DNA of 64,000 nt from an uncultured Acidobacteriaceae bacterium. Lineage in GTDB: Bacteria; Acidobacteriota; Terriglobia; Terriglobales; Acidobacteriaceae. The stretch covers positions 62,001 through 126,000 of the forward strand of contig CAIMKZ010000005.1 of the NCBI GenBank assembly GCA_903842065.1, given 5' to 3'. Positions 44,801 to 53,895 of the stretch are shown in pieces; the first letter of the stretch is position 1, and every line of letters begins with the position of its first letter. The notes beneath the pieces were generated by a model. It was not told where the DNA came from. It was given only the letters and a program-made list of their open reading frames with translations, and searched no databases. The position numbers and the translations under genes were made by a program.

Positions 44801-45363
44801 GAGTACGACGAGGTCTCGCGGTGATCGTCGGGCTTAGTGCCGGCGCCGAATGCGCCGCCAAGGCCGGGCGTCACGCCCGCCTGCAACTGAACCAGGTTGA
44901 TGAAGTTGCGCCCGTTCAGAGGCAGATCCTGCACCTGGGCGTTCTCAACCAGTCCGCCCACCGTCGAGCTGTCGGTCTGAAGCGCCGGCGCTACGGAAGT
45001 GACGGTTACGGTCTCGCTGGTTCCGCCGGTCTGCATCTGTGCATCGACGCGAAGACGGTCGCCCGCTGAGATCGTCACGCTCGGAACCTTGAACTGCTTG
45101 AATCCCGCAGCCTCTACCTGGAGAGTGTAGGTACCCACCTGCAGCAGGTTGAAGGCATACTCGCCCACGGCATTCGACTGTACGGTGCGAACCTGCCCCG
45201 TGCCCAGATTTTTGGACGTCACGTTGGCGCCAGGAACCACTGCGCCGGTAATGTCGGTTACCGTACCGACGATGTCGGCTGTGTTGGATTGTGCATAAAC
45301 AAAAGCTGCGCTGAGAATCAGTGCGGCTACCGCTATAAGGCTTTTGAATGTTCCTCGAGTCAT
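41854..45363 (-). CDS. TonB-dependent receptor with N-terminal carboxypeptidase-regulatory-like domain (Oar-like)
   Basis: A 1169-residue outer-membrane transporter. It has a signal peptide (MTRGTFKSLIAVAALILSAA, cleavage near VYAQ), then a carboxypeptidase-regulatory beta-sandwich (about 30-115, DIVGTVTDITGAVVPGANV). A plug domain follows (LPLNGRNFINLVQLQAGV; EVKVETGLYTAEVGRSAGGVV), then a long beta-barrel ending in the aromatic FALKVLF typical for outer-membrane insertion. Acidobacteria carry many such receptors, thought to import glycans or other large molecules. I start at ATG 45363 behind GAGGAG rather than four codons upstream. It stands alone, with a terminator downstream and a CRP-like site upstream. 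Confidence 0.93.
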   Translation of the reverse strand: MTRGTFKSLIAVAALILSAAFVYAQSNTADIVGTVTDITGAVVPGANVTSKNLGTGQVRTVQSNAVGEYAFNLLQVGTYTLQVEAAGFKQFKVPSVTISAGDRLRVDAQMQTGGTSETVTVTSVAPALQTDSSTVGGLVENAQVQDLPLNGRNFINLVQLQAGVTPGLGGAFGAGTKPDDHRETSSYSANGQTDQANNNLIDGFDNNDRLIGVIGVRPSPDAIQEVKVETGLYTAEVGRSAGGVVDIITKSGTNNVHGSVYEYFRNDIFDASNYFALPGKKTKLRQNQYGGSIGGPIKKDKTFFFADYEGFRQVNGETLISTVPTAFDQANCSLATGCDFTDQMAIDGFAYPAADYKVPVGVLAAMGSASQIGMQYFKMYPAPNNPSSHFFNNYVNTPSMTQNTELLDFRIDHHVSEKSTFYSRYSFNNVNTFLPGTFPTVTIGSVSGVQPGAGTFGSANAEFAGKSHERQMQLGVTLTHIFQPNLMGEVKFGFMRNYVASLTANDGLSPATAMGYSGVNVTGMPQTNGLPSFILGAFTGLGDTAFQPEYESDNNYQYMADVVYSPVNHIIKIGAGIIQRQAMNDQSIFPRGAGFMVGASAGVILSSFYNGFQGDGAYAHAGPLEDLVLGQADSMFRQTSLVAAKFRTWEPSVYIQDDWRITHRITLNLGIRYDLFTPYTSANDAITNFDFNKLLLVGPSLPGDNQSNATAGVKPEYGDVAPRVGFAVDMGRGLVVRGGFGMSYFPGNFTLQSFLKNAPYASSFMCGFANTANLRPCEYTALAAYAGKAYGLNYALGSMPAPVIDMTQATNRANYADKLFYAMDFNFKPTYIMQYSLQVQKDFHGNVAGIGYVGNMGRHLVGYPNLNQAPYGPVEDAHGNIVTPGAPTPIPSLPNTVISTGVSAGVSNYNALQVTLERRLTKGLSANANYTWAHALANISSNGESPGNIPNPDRFSCVGACHINIPGSTNYTIGKSWQVYDYGNSEMDVRQRFAFTVSYALPFGNKLTGAAGLLAKGWSTNALYFYQTGLPFTVQNTQNAPDPGATYDGFTNLMSRPNIIGKAKAANATPAMYLNTAAFAVQAAGTLGNERKNQITAPNDTSFNLSLLKAFTLRDELKLQFRAEAFNVSNTPSFNPPDNGLGDPQFGVISSTIPQAPPRQIQFALKVLF

Positions 45364-45622
45364 ACTACTCCTCATCGACTCCTCCGAAAAAAACGTACAA
45401 GGGTGCTGTTGGTTTAGTGGCGGAAAGTTATCCGAAGCGGTATATCGTTGTCAATAGATTTCTTACGCCTGTCTAATAGGTGCAATGCCCAGTTAAACAA
45501 GTTAACTGAAGCTGTGGGCTATCTCACTTACTAACTCATCGAACATGAGGATATGGACTTGGACCGGCATGACTTGGATCACATGCGATGCAAGTAACCG
45601 TCTATGGTTTTAGTGTTCTGAA

Positions 45623-45638
45623 AGTGATTATCGTCACG
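45623..45638. promoter_or_regulatory. CRP-like palindrome upstream of the TonB receptor
   Basis: AGTGA-TTATCG-TCACG keeps the GTGA-N6-TCAC core exactly. It lies 260 bases upstream of the receptor ATG, almost the same distance as the perfect site at 41680 from its gene. The rest of 45364-45857 is AT-richer than its surroundings and contains no gene I can support. Confidence 0.45.
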
Positions 45639-45857
45639 AATTTGTTGAGAAAATTCCAATTCGGGAATTATCGTGAACGCATGATTAGCCTTCTCGACAA
45701 TTTTTCATTACGCTCCATCACAACTGCCACGTCATGAGAGCTCCCGAATCAAATAAATATGGCCAGGTAACCAGCCTCGGGATTATCCCTGAAGCTGATC
45801 GCCTGGCCATGTCTTCCAGTGCCCGCGCGAGTTTATCCCGGCCGGCTTTATGCTGCG

Positions 45858-47087
45858 CTATTTCGTCTGCGCCACGGGCGGACCGCCATGATGCGCGACG
45901 ATGCCGCGCATCCACACCGGCAAACCGCAGCCGAAGTTGATGGCTATCGTTATGATGTTGAGAATCTGTATCGCCATGATGCTGGACTGCGGCAGCCTGA
46001 GGTTCGGCATCGCCCAGAAGCACAACGGTGCGCCCAGAAGCACGCCAACCATGATCAGCATGGTGACCAGACCGTTGGTGGCGCCCATGCTCGAAGGCGC
46101 GGGCGAGCAGCTGGGTACAAAGGCCCACATGCCGGTCAGCAAGCCGCAGCCGAAGGCGAAGACCCACGATGCTGCAATCGATCCCCAATAGCCAAGAGGC
46201 ATCCCGAAGATCATGGCCACCGGTACGACGCTAAGCACCGTGCCGATCAGACCGATCGTTACCGCCGAAATGTTGCGATTGATAAGCTTGCCGGTCAGCA
46301 GGCCGCCGGCGCCGCTGATGGCCATGAAGATGGCGTTCATATGTCCCACGCCACTCTCTTTCACGTCGTACCGCGCGGCCAGGTAAATGCCAAGCATGGC
46401 CACAATACCGGTCTGCCGCAGAGCGTTGGCCGCGTTCGATGTGCCCAGCAGGTAGGGCCAGGGATACGTCAGCACCTTACCCAGCCCCGCAAGGCGTGAG
46501 GACTTCGCCACGCTCTTCTCGGGCTTGGGCAGGCTCAGCATAGCCAGACCCAGAATGATCGCCGTCAGTACGGCATGATCGGCAAAAGCCGCGCGCCAGC
46601 CGCCCTGCATCTCCGCCGTGCCGGCAGCAATGAACGGAATGATGAAGCTCACCGGAATCGTCGTCGACCACATGGCCAGAGCGGTGGTCCGCTGCTTGCC
46701 GGTGGTGATGCGCATCAGGATGGTGACCGTGGCCACTGCCGCCAACGCGTAACCGATGCCGCTGAGGAACCGCGAAACCAGCAGCATCTGAAGCGACTGC
46801 GACAGGATCGCGCCGATATCGCCAAGGATGATAATGCAGACGCCGGTATAGATCACCGGACGGTCGCCCAAACGGTCCACAATGGTTCCCGCGATCAGCG
46901 CGCCCAGCACGACAACCAGCGAGGGCAGCGACATGACCAGGCCGATCAACGCGGGATTGCTGGGATGAAACTCTCTGGCGATCATGCTGAGCACGGTTAC
47001 CGGCTCGCTGACCGACATGGCGGCCATTACGGCCAGGATGTAGATAATCGTGATTCTGGCCCCCGGCCGCTGCAGTACTGTGCTCAT
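45858..47087 (-). CDS. Major facilitator superfamily transporter
   Basis: A 409-residue inner-membrane carrier with about twelve hydrophobic helices. The family loop-2/3 pattern is present in GTIVDRLGDRPVIYTG, with SRFLSGIGYALAAVA in helix 4. The ATG at 47087 follows GGAGGGG. It is divergent from a second, unrelated-looking MFS gene, 344 bases away. The setting among catabolic genes suggests uptake of a small organic acid or related compound; the substrate is not deducible. Confidence 0.9.
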   Translation of the reverse strand: MSTVLQRPGARITIIYILAVMAAMSVSEPVTVLSMIAREFHPSNPALIGLVMSLPSLVVVLGALIAGTIVDRLGDRPVIYTGVCIIILGDIGAILSQSLQMLLVSRFLSGIGYALAAVATVTILMRITTGKQRTTALAMWSTTIPVSFIIPFIAAGTAEMQGGWRAAFADHAVLTAIILGLAMLSLPKPEKSVAKSSRLAGLGKVLTYPWPYLLGTSNAANALRQTGIVAMLGIYLAARYDVKESGVGHMNAIFMAISGAGGLLTGKLINRNISAVTIGLIGTVLSVVPVAMIFGMPLGYWGSIAASWVFAFGCGLLTGMWAFVPSCSPAPSSMGATNGLVTMLIMVGVLLGAPLCFWAMPNLRLPQSSIMAIQILNIITIAINFGCGLPVWMRGIVAHHGGPPVAQTK

Positions 47088-47371
47088 TTCTTCCCCTCCA
47101 GGTTGATTCGAGTCCGCTCATCAATCGGCCAGGCATCCATAAAACACCGGGCATAGCTCACTGGCCATTCCCTCTGGTGCCCGCGCCTCGACGAAACCGC
47201 GTGTAGCGATGCCTCCGAAAACTGTATTCATCATGGAATTCCGGCGTTTCACAAAGTATACCAACGCCAAACCACACTGAAGCTTCGCCATGCTTACCGG
47301 CTTAAGGCAGCCTTCAGGTTTCTCGCCCAGGGCATAGCAATCCAACCCCGAAACGATAGAATTGGCAGCAA

Positions 47372-47386
47372 AACATCTGTGATGTT
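47372..47386. promoter_or_regulatory. Short perfect palindrome upstream of an MFS gene
   Basis: AACATC-TGT-GATGTT lies 45 bases upstream of the start codon at 47432, within the 344-base region between two divergent MFS genes. The remaining bases hold no credible gene. Confidence 0.4.
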
Positions 47387-47431
47387 CAATTGGTAATTTA
47401 GACTCATTCCACGAACAATGGTGAGGGTAAG

Positions 47432-48682
47432 GTGGACATTATTTCTTCCGCAGCAGAGCAGCAGCACGCATCCAGACGCGCATGGGCGATCCTGGCCGTA
47501 ACCTACTTTGCCAGTTTCATGGCTCCCATGGTGCAGTTCAAGATCCCGGCGCTCGCCTCGTGGCTCTTTCCCGCCTTCCACATGAGTCCGGCGCAGTTCG
47601 GCACTCTGATGAGCTCGATGAGCGTCATCGGCGTCATCCTGGCCTTCCCGGCCGCCTTCATCTGCCGCGGGCTGGGACTCAAGACCACGGTGCTCATCTC
47701 CGTCGCCTGCCTCGGCATCGGCTCGCTGTGGGGAGCCTTCACCGATTCGCTCACCATATTAATGATCAGCCGCATGGTCGAGGGCATCGGCATCGGCCTC
47801 GTAGGCGTGGCCGCGCCGGCCTGCGTCTCCATCTGGTTTCCCCCGCGAGTCCGCGGACGCGCCCTTGGCATCTGGGCCACATGGGTTCCGCTCGGCATCG
47901 TGTGCAGCTTCAACGTGGCTCCGATGATCGCCGAAGCGATGGGCTATAAAGCGGTCTTCGTCGCCTGCTCCATCCTCTGCCTTGCGGCCTTCATCCTCTT
48001 CGCCATCGTCTTCAAACTCCCCGAGGGCGCTTCAGGAGACATGCACGTCGAAGGCTCATTCCTCGAAAGTCTCAAATATCTCCGCAACCGCTACATCTGG
48101 ATTCTGGGCGCGGTCTTCTTCCTCTTCAGCCTCTGCACGCTGGGCATCGCCAACACCTTTTACAACACATTCCTCACCGAACAGCTCCACTTCAGCCCGC
48201 AGGCTGCCGGAACCCTCACCAGCATCAATATGATCATCTCGCTGGCCACCGCGCCCTTTACGGGCCTTATCAGCGACTGGTTCAAGCCCAACGACAAGAA
48301 GTACGTCGTCGTCTCCATGATGATCTTTGTGCTCATCAGTGTCTTATTCATGTTCATCACCGGCCCCTGGGCCATCGTCTGCATGTGGACCTTTGTCATC
48401 ATTCAGGGTGCTGCGGGCGGCGAGGGCGGCGGAGCGGCACGGCCCATAGCGCCGCTCATCATGGGCCACACTGCCATGGGAGCAACCATGGCCATGGCGG
48501 TACTTCAGTTCTGCCAGAACCTGGGCCAGTGCCTCGGCTCGCCGATCTTCGGCATCATGCTTGAGCGCTACGGCTGGATCAAAGCCAACCTGGTAATCGA
48601 GCTGCCGCTACTGTTAATTGGAACGATCTTGTCTTTTTACATCCGGGTAACTCCGAAAGTTGCAGCGGCCAAGGCAAATTGA
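47432..48682 (+). CDS. Major facilitator superfamily transporter (anion:cation symporter-like)
   Basis: A 416-residue twelve-helix carrier. It starts with GTG at 47432 behind GAGGGTAAG. Helix 4 reads SRMVEGIGIGLVGVAAPACVSIWFP, the loop after it has RVRGRALGIWATW, and the second-half loop reads GLISDWFKPNDKK, typical of MFS. A Gly-rich GAAGGEGGGAARPIAP segment lies before helix 10. The amidohydrolase 277 bases downstream is on the same strand and could act on the imported compound; the gap 48683-48959 holds nothing else I can support. Confidence 0.9.
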   Translation: MDIISSAAEQQHASRRAWAILAVTYFASFMAPMVQFKIPALASWLFPAFHMSPAQFGTLMSSMSVIGVILAFPAAFICRGLGLKTTVLISVACLGIGSLWGAFTDSLTILMISRMVEGIGIGLVGVAAPACVSIWFPPRVRGRALGIWATWVPLGIVCSFNVAPMIAEAMGYKAVFVACSILCLAAFILFAIVFKLPEGASGDMHVEGSFLESLKYLRNRYIWILGAVFFLFSLCTLGIANTFYNTFLTEQLHFSPQAAGTLTSINMIISLATAPFTGLISDWFKPNDKKYVVVSMMIFVLISVLFMFITGPWAIVCMWTFVIIQGAAGGEGGGAARPIAPLIMGHTAMGATMAMAVLQFCQNLGQCLGSPIFGIMLERYGWIKANLVIELPLLLIGTILSFYIRVTPKVAAAKAN

Positions 48683-48959
48683 GTTGTCCGTGCTAGCCAT
48701 TGCAGACAAACCGCGTCTAAACCGTAACCATCAGGCTTGCTTGAGTGCACAAACCGGGTTACAAGGCCTGGGATAGAATATGAATATCAACTACTGCAAA
48801 CTCAAATTCGGCAAGGCCGCCGGCGATTTCGACCCCTGATCGAGCCCGACTCGGTCCGCGCTTTCGTGTACCACGACGTGTCGTCACAATCAAACGGCGG
48901 ATACCTGACGGAAACAGACCCAGCACAGATGGCTCTTCAACAAGAGCAGGGAGTTCAAA

Positions 48960-50015
48960 ATGGCTGACAAGCTTCAGATTATCGATATCAATATCCACCA
49001 CCTTCCCGAAGATCTCTTCACCAACGAGAAGGTTCTCAACGGTTTCCTCAACACCGCCCCCCGCGGCTTCGGCGAGATCGCCTCGCTCGGCACAGTCGAG
49101 AGCGGCAAGCGCCAGCTCATCCTCGAAAAGCCCAAGGGCTACCAGAACCTCAACTACGTCGAGGGTGACTACTCCATGGAAGCCAAGCTCAAGGCCATGG
49201 ACGACGCCGGCGTCGACAAGGCCATCATGCGCGTCCCCGTATGGCAGGAGTGGCTCCAGCTTGACACCTGCAAGATCGTCAACGACAACGCCGCCAAAAT
49301 CTGCCGCGAGTCCGGCGGACGCCTCTTTGCCAACGCCTGTCTGCCTCCCTGGGGCGGCAAAGAGAACCTCTACGAGCTCGAGCGCTGCATCAAGGACCTC
49401 GGCATGGTCGGCGTACAGCTCGCCTGCCACTACGGCCAGCTCTATCTCGACGACGTCGCCTTCAAGCCCTACTTCAAGGTCCTCAACGAGTTGAACATTC
49501 CCATCGCCGCCCACCACACTCCGCTTCCCGTGCAGTGGCAGTCCATCTATGAGTACACCAACCTGCGCCGCGAACTGGGCCGCATCATCGACCAGGCCAC
49601 GGCCGTGGGCCGCGAACTCTTCAGCGATCTCTTCGACGAGTTCCCGAACCTCAAGTTCATCCACACCATGTTCGGCGGCAACTGGTTCGCCCAGCAGCAC
49701 CTGATGATCCCCCATGCCCCCAAGAAGCAGGAAGCCATGGCGCGCCTCGACATGAGCATGGGCGAAAAGATCAAGACCCGCCTGCAGAACAACATCTACT
49801 TCGATATGACCCACCCTGCCTCATGGGGCAAGGACGCATGCGAAGCAGCCATCAAGATCTGCGGCGCGGACCATATCCTCTTCGGCTCTTCGTTCCCGGT
49901 CTTCTACAGCTGGATGTCGGCCGGCGTCGAGCTGGTCAAGAACCTCGACATCACCGAAGAGCAGCGCGCACTGGTAGTGAACGGCAACGCGAAGCGTCTC
50001 TTCCACCTCGCATAA
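48960..50015 (+). CDS. Amidohydrolase_2 (ACMSD-like) family protein with altered metal ligands
   Basis: A 351-residue TIM-barrel protein of the ACMSD/decarboxylase-type amidohydrolases. The barrel elements are visible: DINIHHLPE at the start, DDAGVDKAIMRVP, IPIAAHHTPLP, LKFIHTMFGGNW and ADHILFGSSFPVF near the end. In typical members the first is DxHxH and the last contains GSDxP; here they read DINIH and GSSFP, so one His and the late Asp ligand appear replaced by Asn and Ser. It may bind metal differently or be non-hydrolytic. The ATG follows AGGGAGTTCAAA. Confidence 0.82.
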   Translation: MADKLQIIDINIHHLPEDLFTNEKVLNGFLNTAPRGFGEIASLGTVESGKRQLILEKPKGYQNLNYVEGDYSMEAKLKAMDDAGVDKAIMRVPVWQEWLQLDTCKIVNDNAAKICRESGGRLFANACLPPWGGKENLYELERCIKDLGMVGVQLACHYGQLYLDDVAFKPYFKVLNELNIPIAAHHTPLPVQWQSIYEYTNLRRELGRIIDQATAVGRELFSDLFDEFPNLKFIHTMFGGNWFAQQHLMIPHAPKKQEAMARLDMSMGEKIKTRLQNNIYFDMTHPASWGKDACEAAIKICGADHILFGSSFPVFYSWMSAGVELVKNLDITEEQRALVVNGNAKRLFHLA

Positions 50016-50052
50016 CTCAACTCACTCCGGCACTGCGCCGGCGGATGCAACA

Positions 50053-50093
50053 CAACGCGGCCCGCGCTCCTTCACGGAAAGCGGGCCGCGTTG
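50053..50093 (+). terminator. Terminator of the amidohydrolase gene
   Basis: CAACGCGGCCCGC pairs with GCGGGCCGCGTTG, followed by TTATTG, 38 bases past the stop codon. Confidence 0.85.
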
Positions 50094-50110
50094 TTATTGC
50101 CTCTCATTGT

Positions 50111-50166
50111 GGGTGCCCCAGGTCTCGATTTTGAGACCTGGGAATGATCAACCCTCAACCCGCCAC
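50111..50166. repeat. Hairpin repeat, type B
   Basis: The hairpin (50111-50144) pairs CCAGGTCTC with GAGACCTGG around an ATTT loop and is followed by the leader-like CAACCCTCAACCCGCCAC. It sits between convergent genes. Confidence 0.85.
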
Positions 50167-50176
50167 GGACAGGGCA

Positions 50177-52018
<1,842 letters not shown>

Positions 52019-52056
52019 ATCTTCAAGTTTACGTGGCTACCCGGTCTTGCCATTTT

Positions 52057-52450
52057 CTCAACCTGCCCATCTCAACCAACCACAACTATGGGTGCCCCGG
52101 GTCCCTCGCTTTTTGGGGACCTGGGAAACTACAACTCTCAACCTGCCCATCTCAACCAACCACAACTATGGGTGCCCCAGGTCCCTCGCTTTTGGGGACC
52201 TGGGAAACTACAACTCTCAACCTGCCCATCTCAACCAACCACAACTATGGGTGCCCCAGGTCCCTCGCTTTTGGGGACCTGGGAAACTACAACTCTCAAC
52301 TGCCCATCTCAACCAACCACAACTATGGATGCCCCAGGTCCCTCGCTTTTGGGGACCTGGGAAACTACAACTCTCAACCTGCCCATCTCAACCAACCACA
52401 ACTATGGGTGCCCCGGGTCTCGATCCTGAGACCCGGGAAAGATCAACCCC
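52057..52450. repeat. Tandem array of five type B hairpin repeats
   Basis: Units start at about 52057, 52137, 52216, 52295 and 52373, with periods of 80, 79, 79 and 78 bases. Each has the leader CTCAACCTGCCCATCTCAAC plus CAACCACAACTATGG, then GTGCCCC and a hairpin. Units 1-4 pair GGTCCC with GGGACC. Unit 5 pairs GGGTCTC with GAGACCC, and its outer stem is CCGGG/CCCGG instead of CCAGG/CCTGG, so both strands of the stem changed together. Periods that are not multiples of three show it is non-coding. Confidence 0.93.
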
Positions 52451-52467
52451 AAACTCGCCACAGCATG

Positions 52468-52489
52468 AGCTAGAAGCTAGCAGCTGCTT
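52468..52489. repeat. 22-base short repeat shared with 10109-10130
   Basis: AGCTAGAAGCTA-GC-AGCTGCTT matches 10109-10130 except for two bases (AT there). Both copies lie beside the 3' end of a minus-strand gene. Confidence 0.6.
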
Positions 52490-52501
52490 CTCCCGCAGAC
52501 A

Positions 52502-52535
52502 GCAAAAAGCCCAGCCGAATCGGCTGGGCTTTTTG
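52502..52535. terminator. Bidirectional intrinsic terminator
   Basis: GCAAAAAGCCCAGCCGA pairs with TCGGCTGGGCTTTTTGC, giving an A-tract and T-tract on the two sides. It ends the beta-propeller gene on the minus strand. Confidence 0.9.
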
Positions 52536-52555
52536 CTCATCTTTTGACTATCAGG

Positions 52556-53782
52556 CTACGGAGCCACCGACTGCACAGCGTGGTTGCCGTGAGGCACAGC
52601 GGCAATCGCCGTCGGGTTCGGGCCTGTCGGATAGGGCGACGCCATCGTTCCCTCGATCGTGCCCGTATTCGGGTCCAGCTTGAAGCCGGAGATCGAGTTG
52701 CCAAGGTAGTTCGCCGTGTAAACAAACCGGCCCAGCGCCGGGTCGATGACTATCGCCACAGGCTGCGTGTCGGTAATCGCCGCGCTCGAACCCGTCGGAG
52801 CAATCGTGATCGTCGGCGTTCCGCTCGCCAGCGTAATCGCATAGCCCGATACCGTATTCGAAAGCGAGTTCGGTACGTAGATGTACAAGCCGCGCGGATC
52901 GACCACCACCGCCGTCGGCTGGTTAGCGGTCTTGAACGGACCGTTCACCATGTAGTTCAGCGTTCCGCTCGACATGATCGCGTAGCCGATCAGGTTGTTC
53001 GAGGCGTAGTCGGTCACATAAGCAAACCGGTTGGTCGGGTCAGACGCAATGCCCACCGGCTTCACGCCAGCCTGGTACGGACTGCCGGAGGTGGCCGTGA
53101 TCGCGCCGCCTGTGCCCACCGTAAACCCGAAAACCCAGCCGGGATTGGCGCTGCTGGTCACCGAACCGCCGGGGTTGTAGGCAGACTGGTCCCACACCGT
53201 CACGTAGACATCTTTCATGATGTTCGTGCCAGTGTCCGCCAGTACGTTGACCGCCGTCGGAACCGAAAGGTCGCTCGGGAAGCCCGGAATCGTCAGGCTC
53301 ACGCTCGTCGCCAGCGTTCCGATCGTTCCCGAAGAAAGCGGATAGACCGCGATCTTTCCGGGGTTCGATCCGCCTACCACAAACAGCAGGCTGCCCGTTG
53401 CGTTCACCGCGATAGCGCTGGGCTTGAAGGGTACGGTAACCGTATCCTTCGCGGTCAGCAATCCGTCGTTGGCGATGGCAAAGTGCGACAGCGAGTTATT
53501 GCCCTGGTTGGCCGCGTACAGGTTCGCGAAATCGGCCGTCGTCGCCAGAGAGATCGGGCTGCTGCCGCCAGAGGCGATCGCCTTGCCGATCGGTCGCAGC
53601 GCACCGGTGTTCGCGTCGGCCGCAAAGGTCTGAATCTGGCCGGGGCTGCCTGCCGCTGTGCCCGAGGAACCGGCAACGAAGATGTAGTCGATGGACACGA
53701 GGAGACAGCCGGACAGGGCGATCGCCGCCGCCAGACCAAGGGCCGAGACCAGAACCAACTGGCTCACTTTACTGAACTTCAT
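52556..53782 (-). CDS. YVTN/lactonase-type beta-propeller lipoprotein, paralogue 1
   Basis: A 408-residue lipoprotein: basic start MKFSKVSQ, hydrophobic stretch, lipobox LSGC. The mature part is a beta-propeller with blade repeats such as SPISLATTADFANLYAANQGN, PTAVVVDPRGLYIYVPNSLSN and PVAIVIDPALGRFVYTANYLGN, and the final blade ends near NPTAIAAVPHG. Such proteins are common in acidobacteria; despite lactonase-like annotation their role is unproven and may be binding or structural at the cell surface. The ATG follows AAAGGAAGCGC. It is the third of three consecutive paralogues on the minus strand, 110 bases from the next. Confidence 0.88.
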   Translation of the reverse strand: MKFSKVSQLVLVSALGLAAAIALSGCLLVSIDYIFVAGSSGTAAGSPGQIQTFAADANTGALRPIGKAIASGGSSPISLATTADFANLYAANQGNNSLSHFAIANDGLLTAKDTVTVPFKPSAIAVNATGSLLFVVGGSNPGKIAVYPLSSGTIGTLATSVSLTIPGFPSDLSVPTAVNVLADTGTNIMKDVYVTVWDQSAYNPGGSVTSSANPGWVFGFTVGTGGAITATSGSPYQAGVKPVGIASDPTNRFAYVTDYASNNLIGYAIMSSGTLNYMVNGPFKTANQPTAVVVDPRGLYIYVPNSLSNTVSGYAITLASGTPTITIAPTGSSAAITDTQPVAIVIDPALGRFVYTANYLGNSISGFKLDPNTGTIEGTMASPYPTGPNPTAIAAVPHGNHAVQSVAP

Positions 53783-53895
53783 GCGCTTCCTTTGTTACGG
53801 GCCATAGCTTGCAGCCCAGGAAAATCTTAGTTTTCGGTTCCTTCAGCCATTGTAAAAGCGGCTGCCAGGGTTGACTAGCGCTTCCCCGCGCGGGC

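Noticed and set aside
47121-47345. 74-codon minus-strand frame between the MFS genes
   Set aside because: No ribosome site, no recognisable family, and it fills a region expected to hold two divergent promoters.
52057-52450. CRISPR array
   Set aside because: The regularly spaced units at first suggest one, but nearly the whole 79-base unit is conserved, with no variable spacers, and no cas genes are present.
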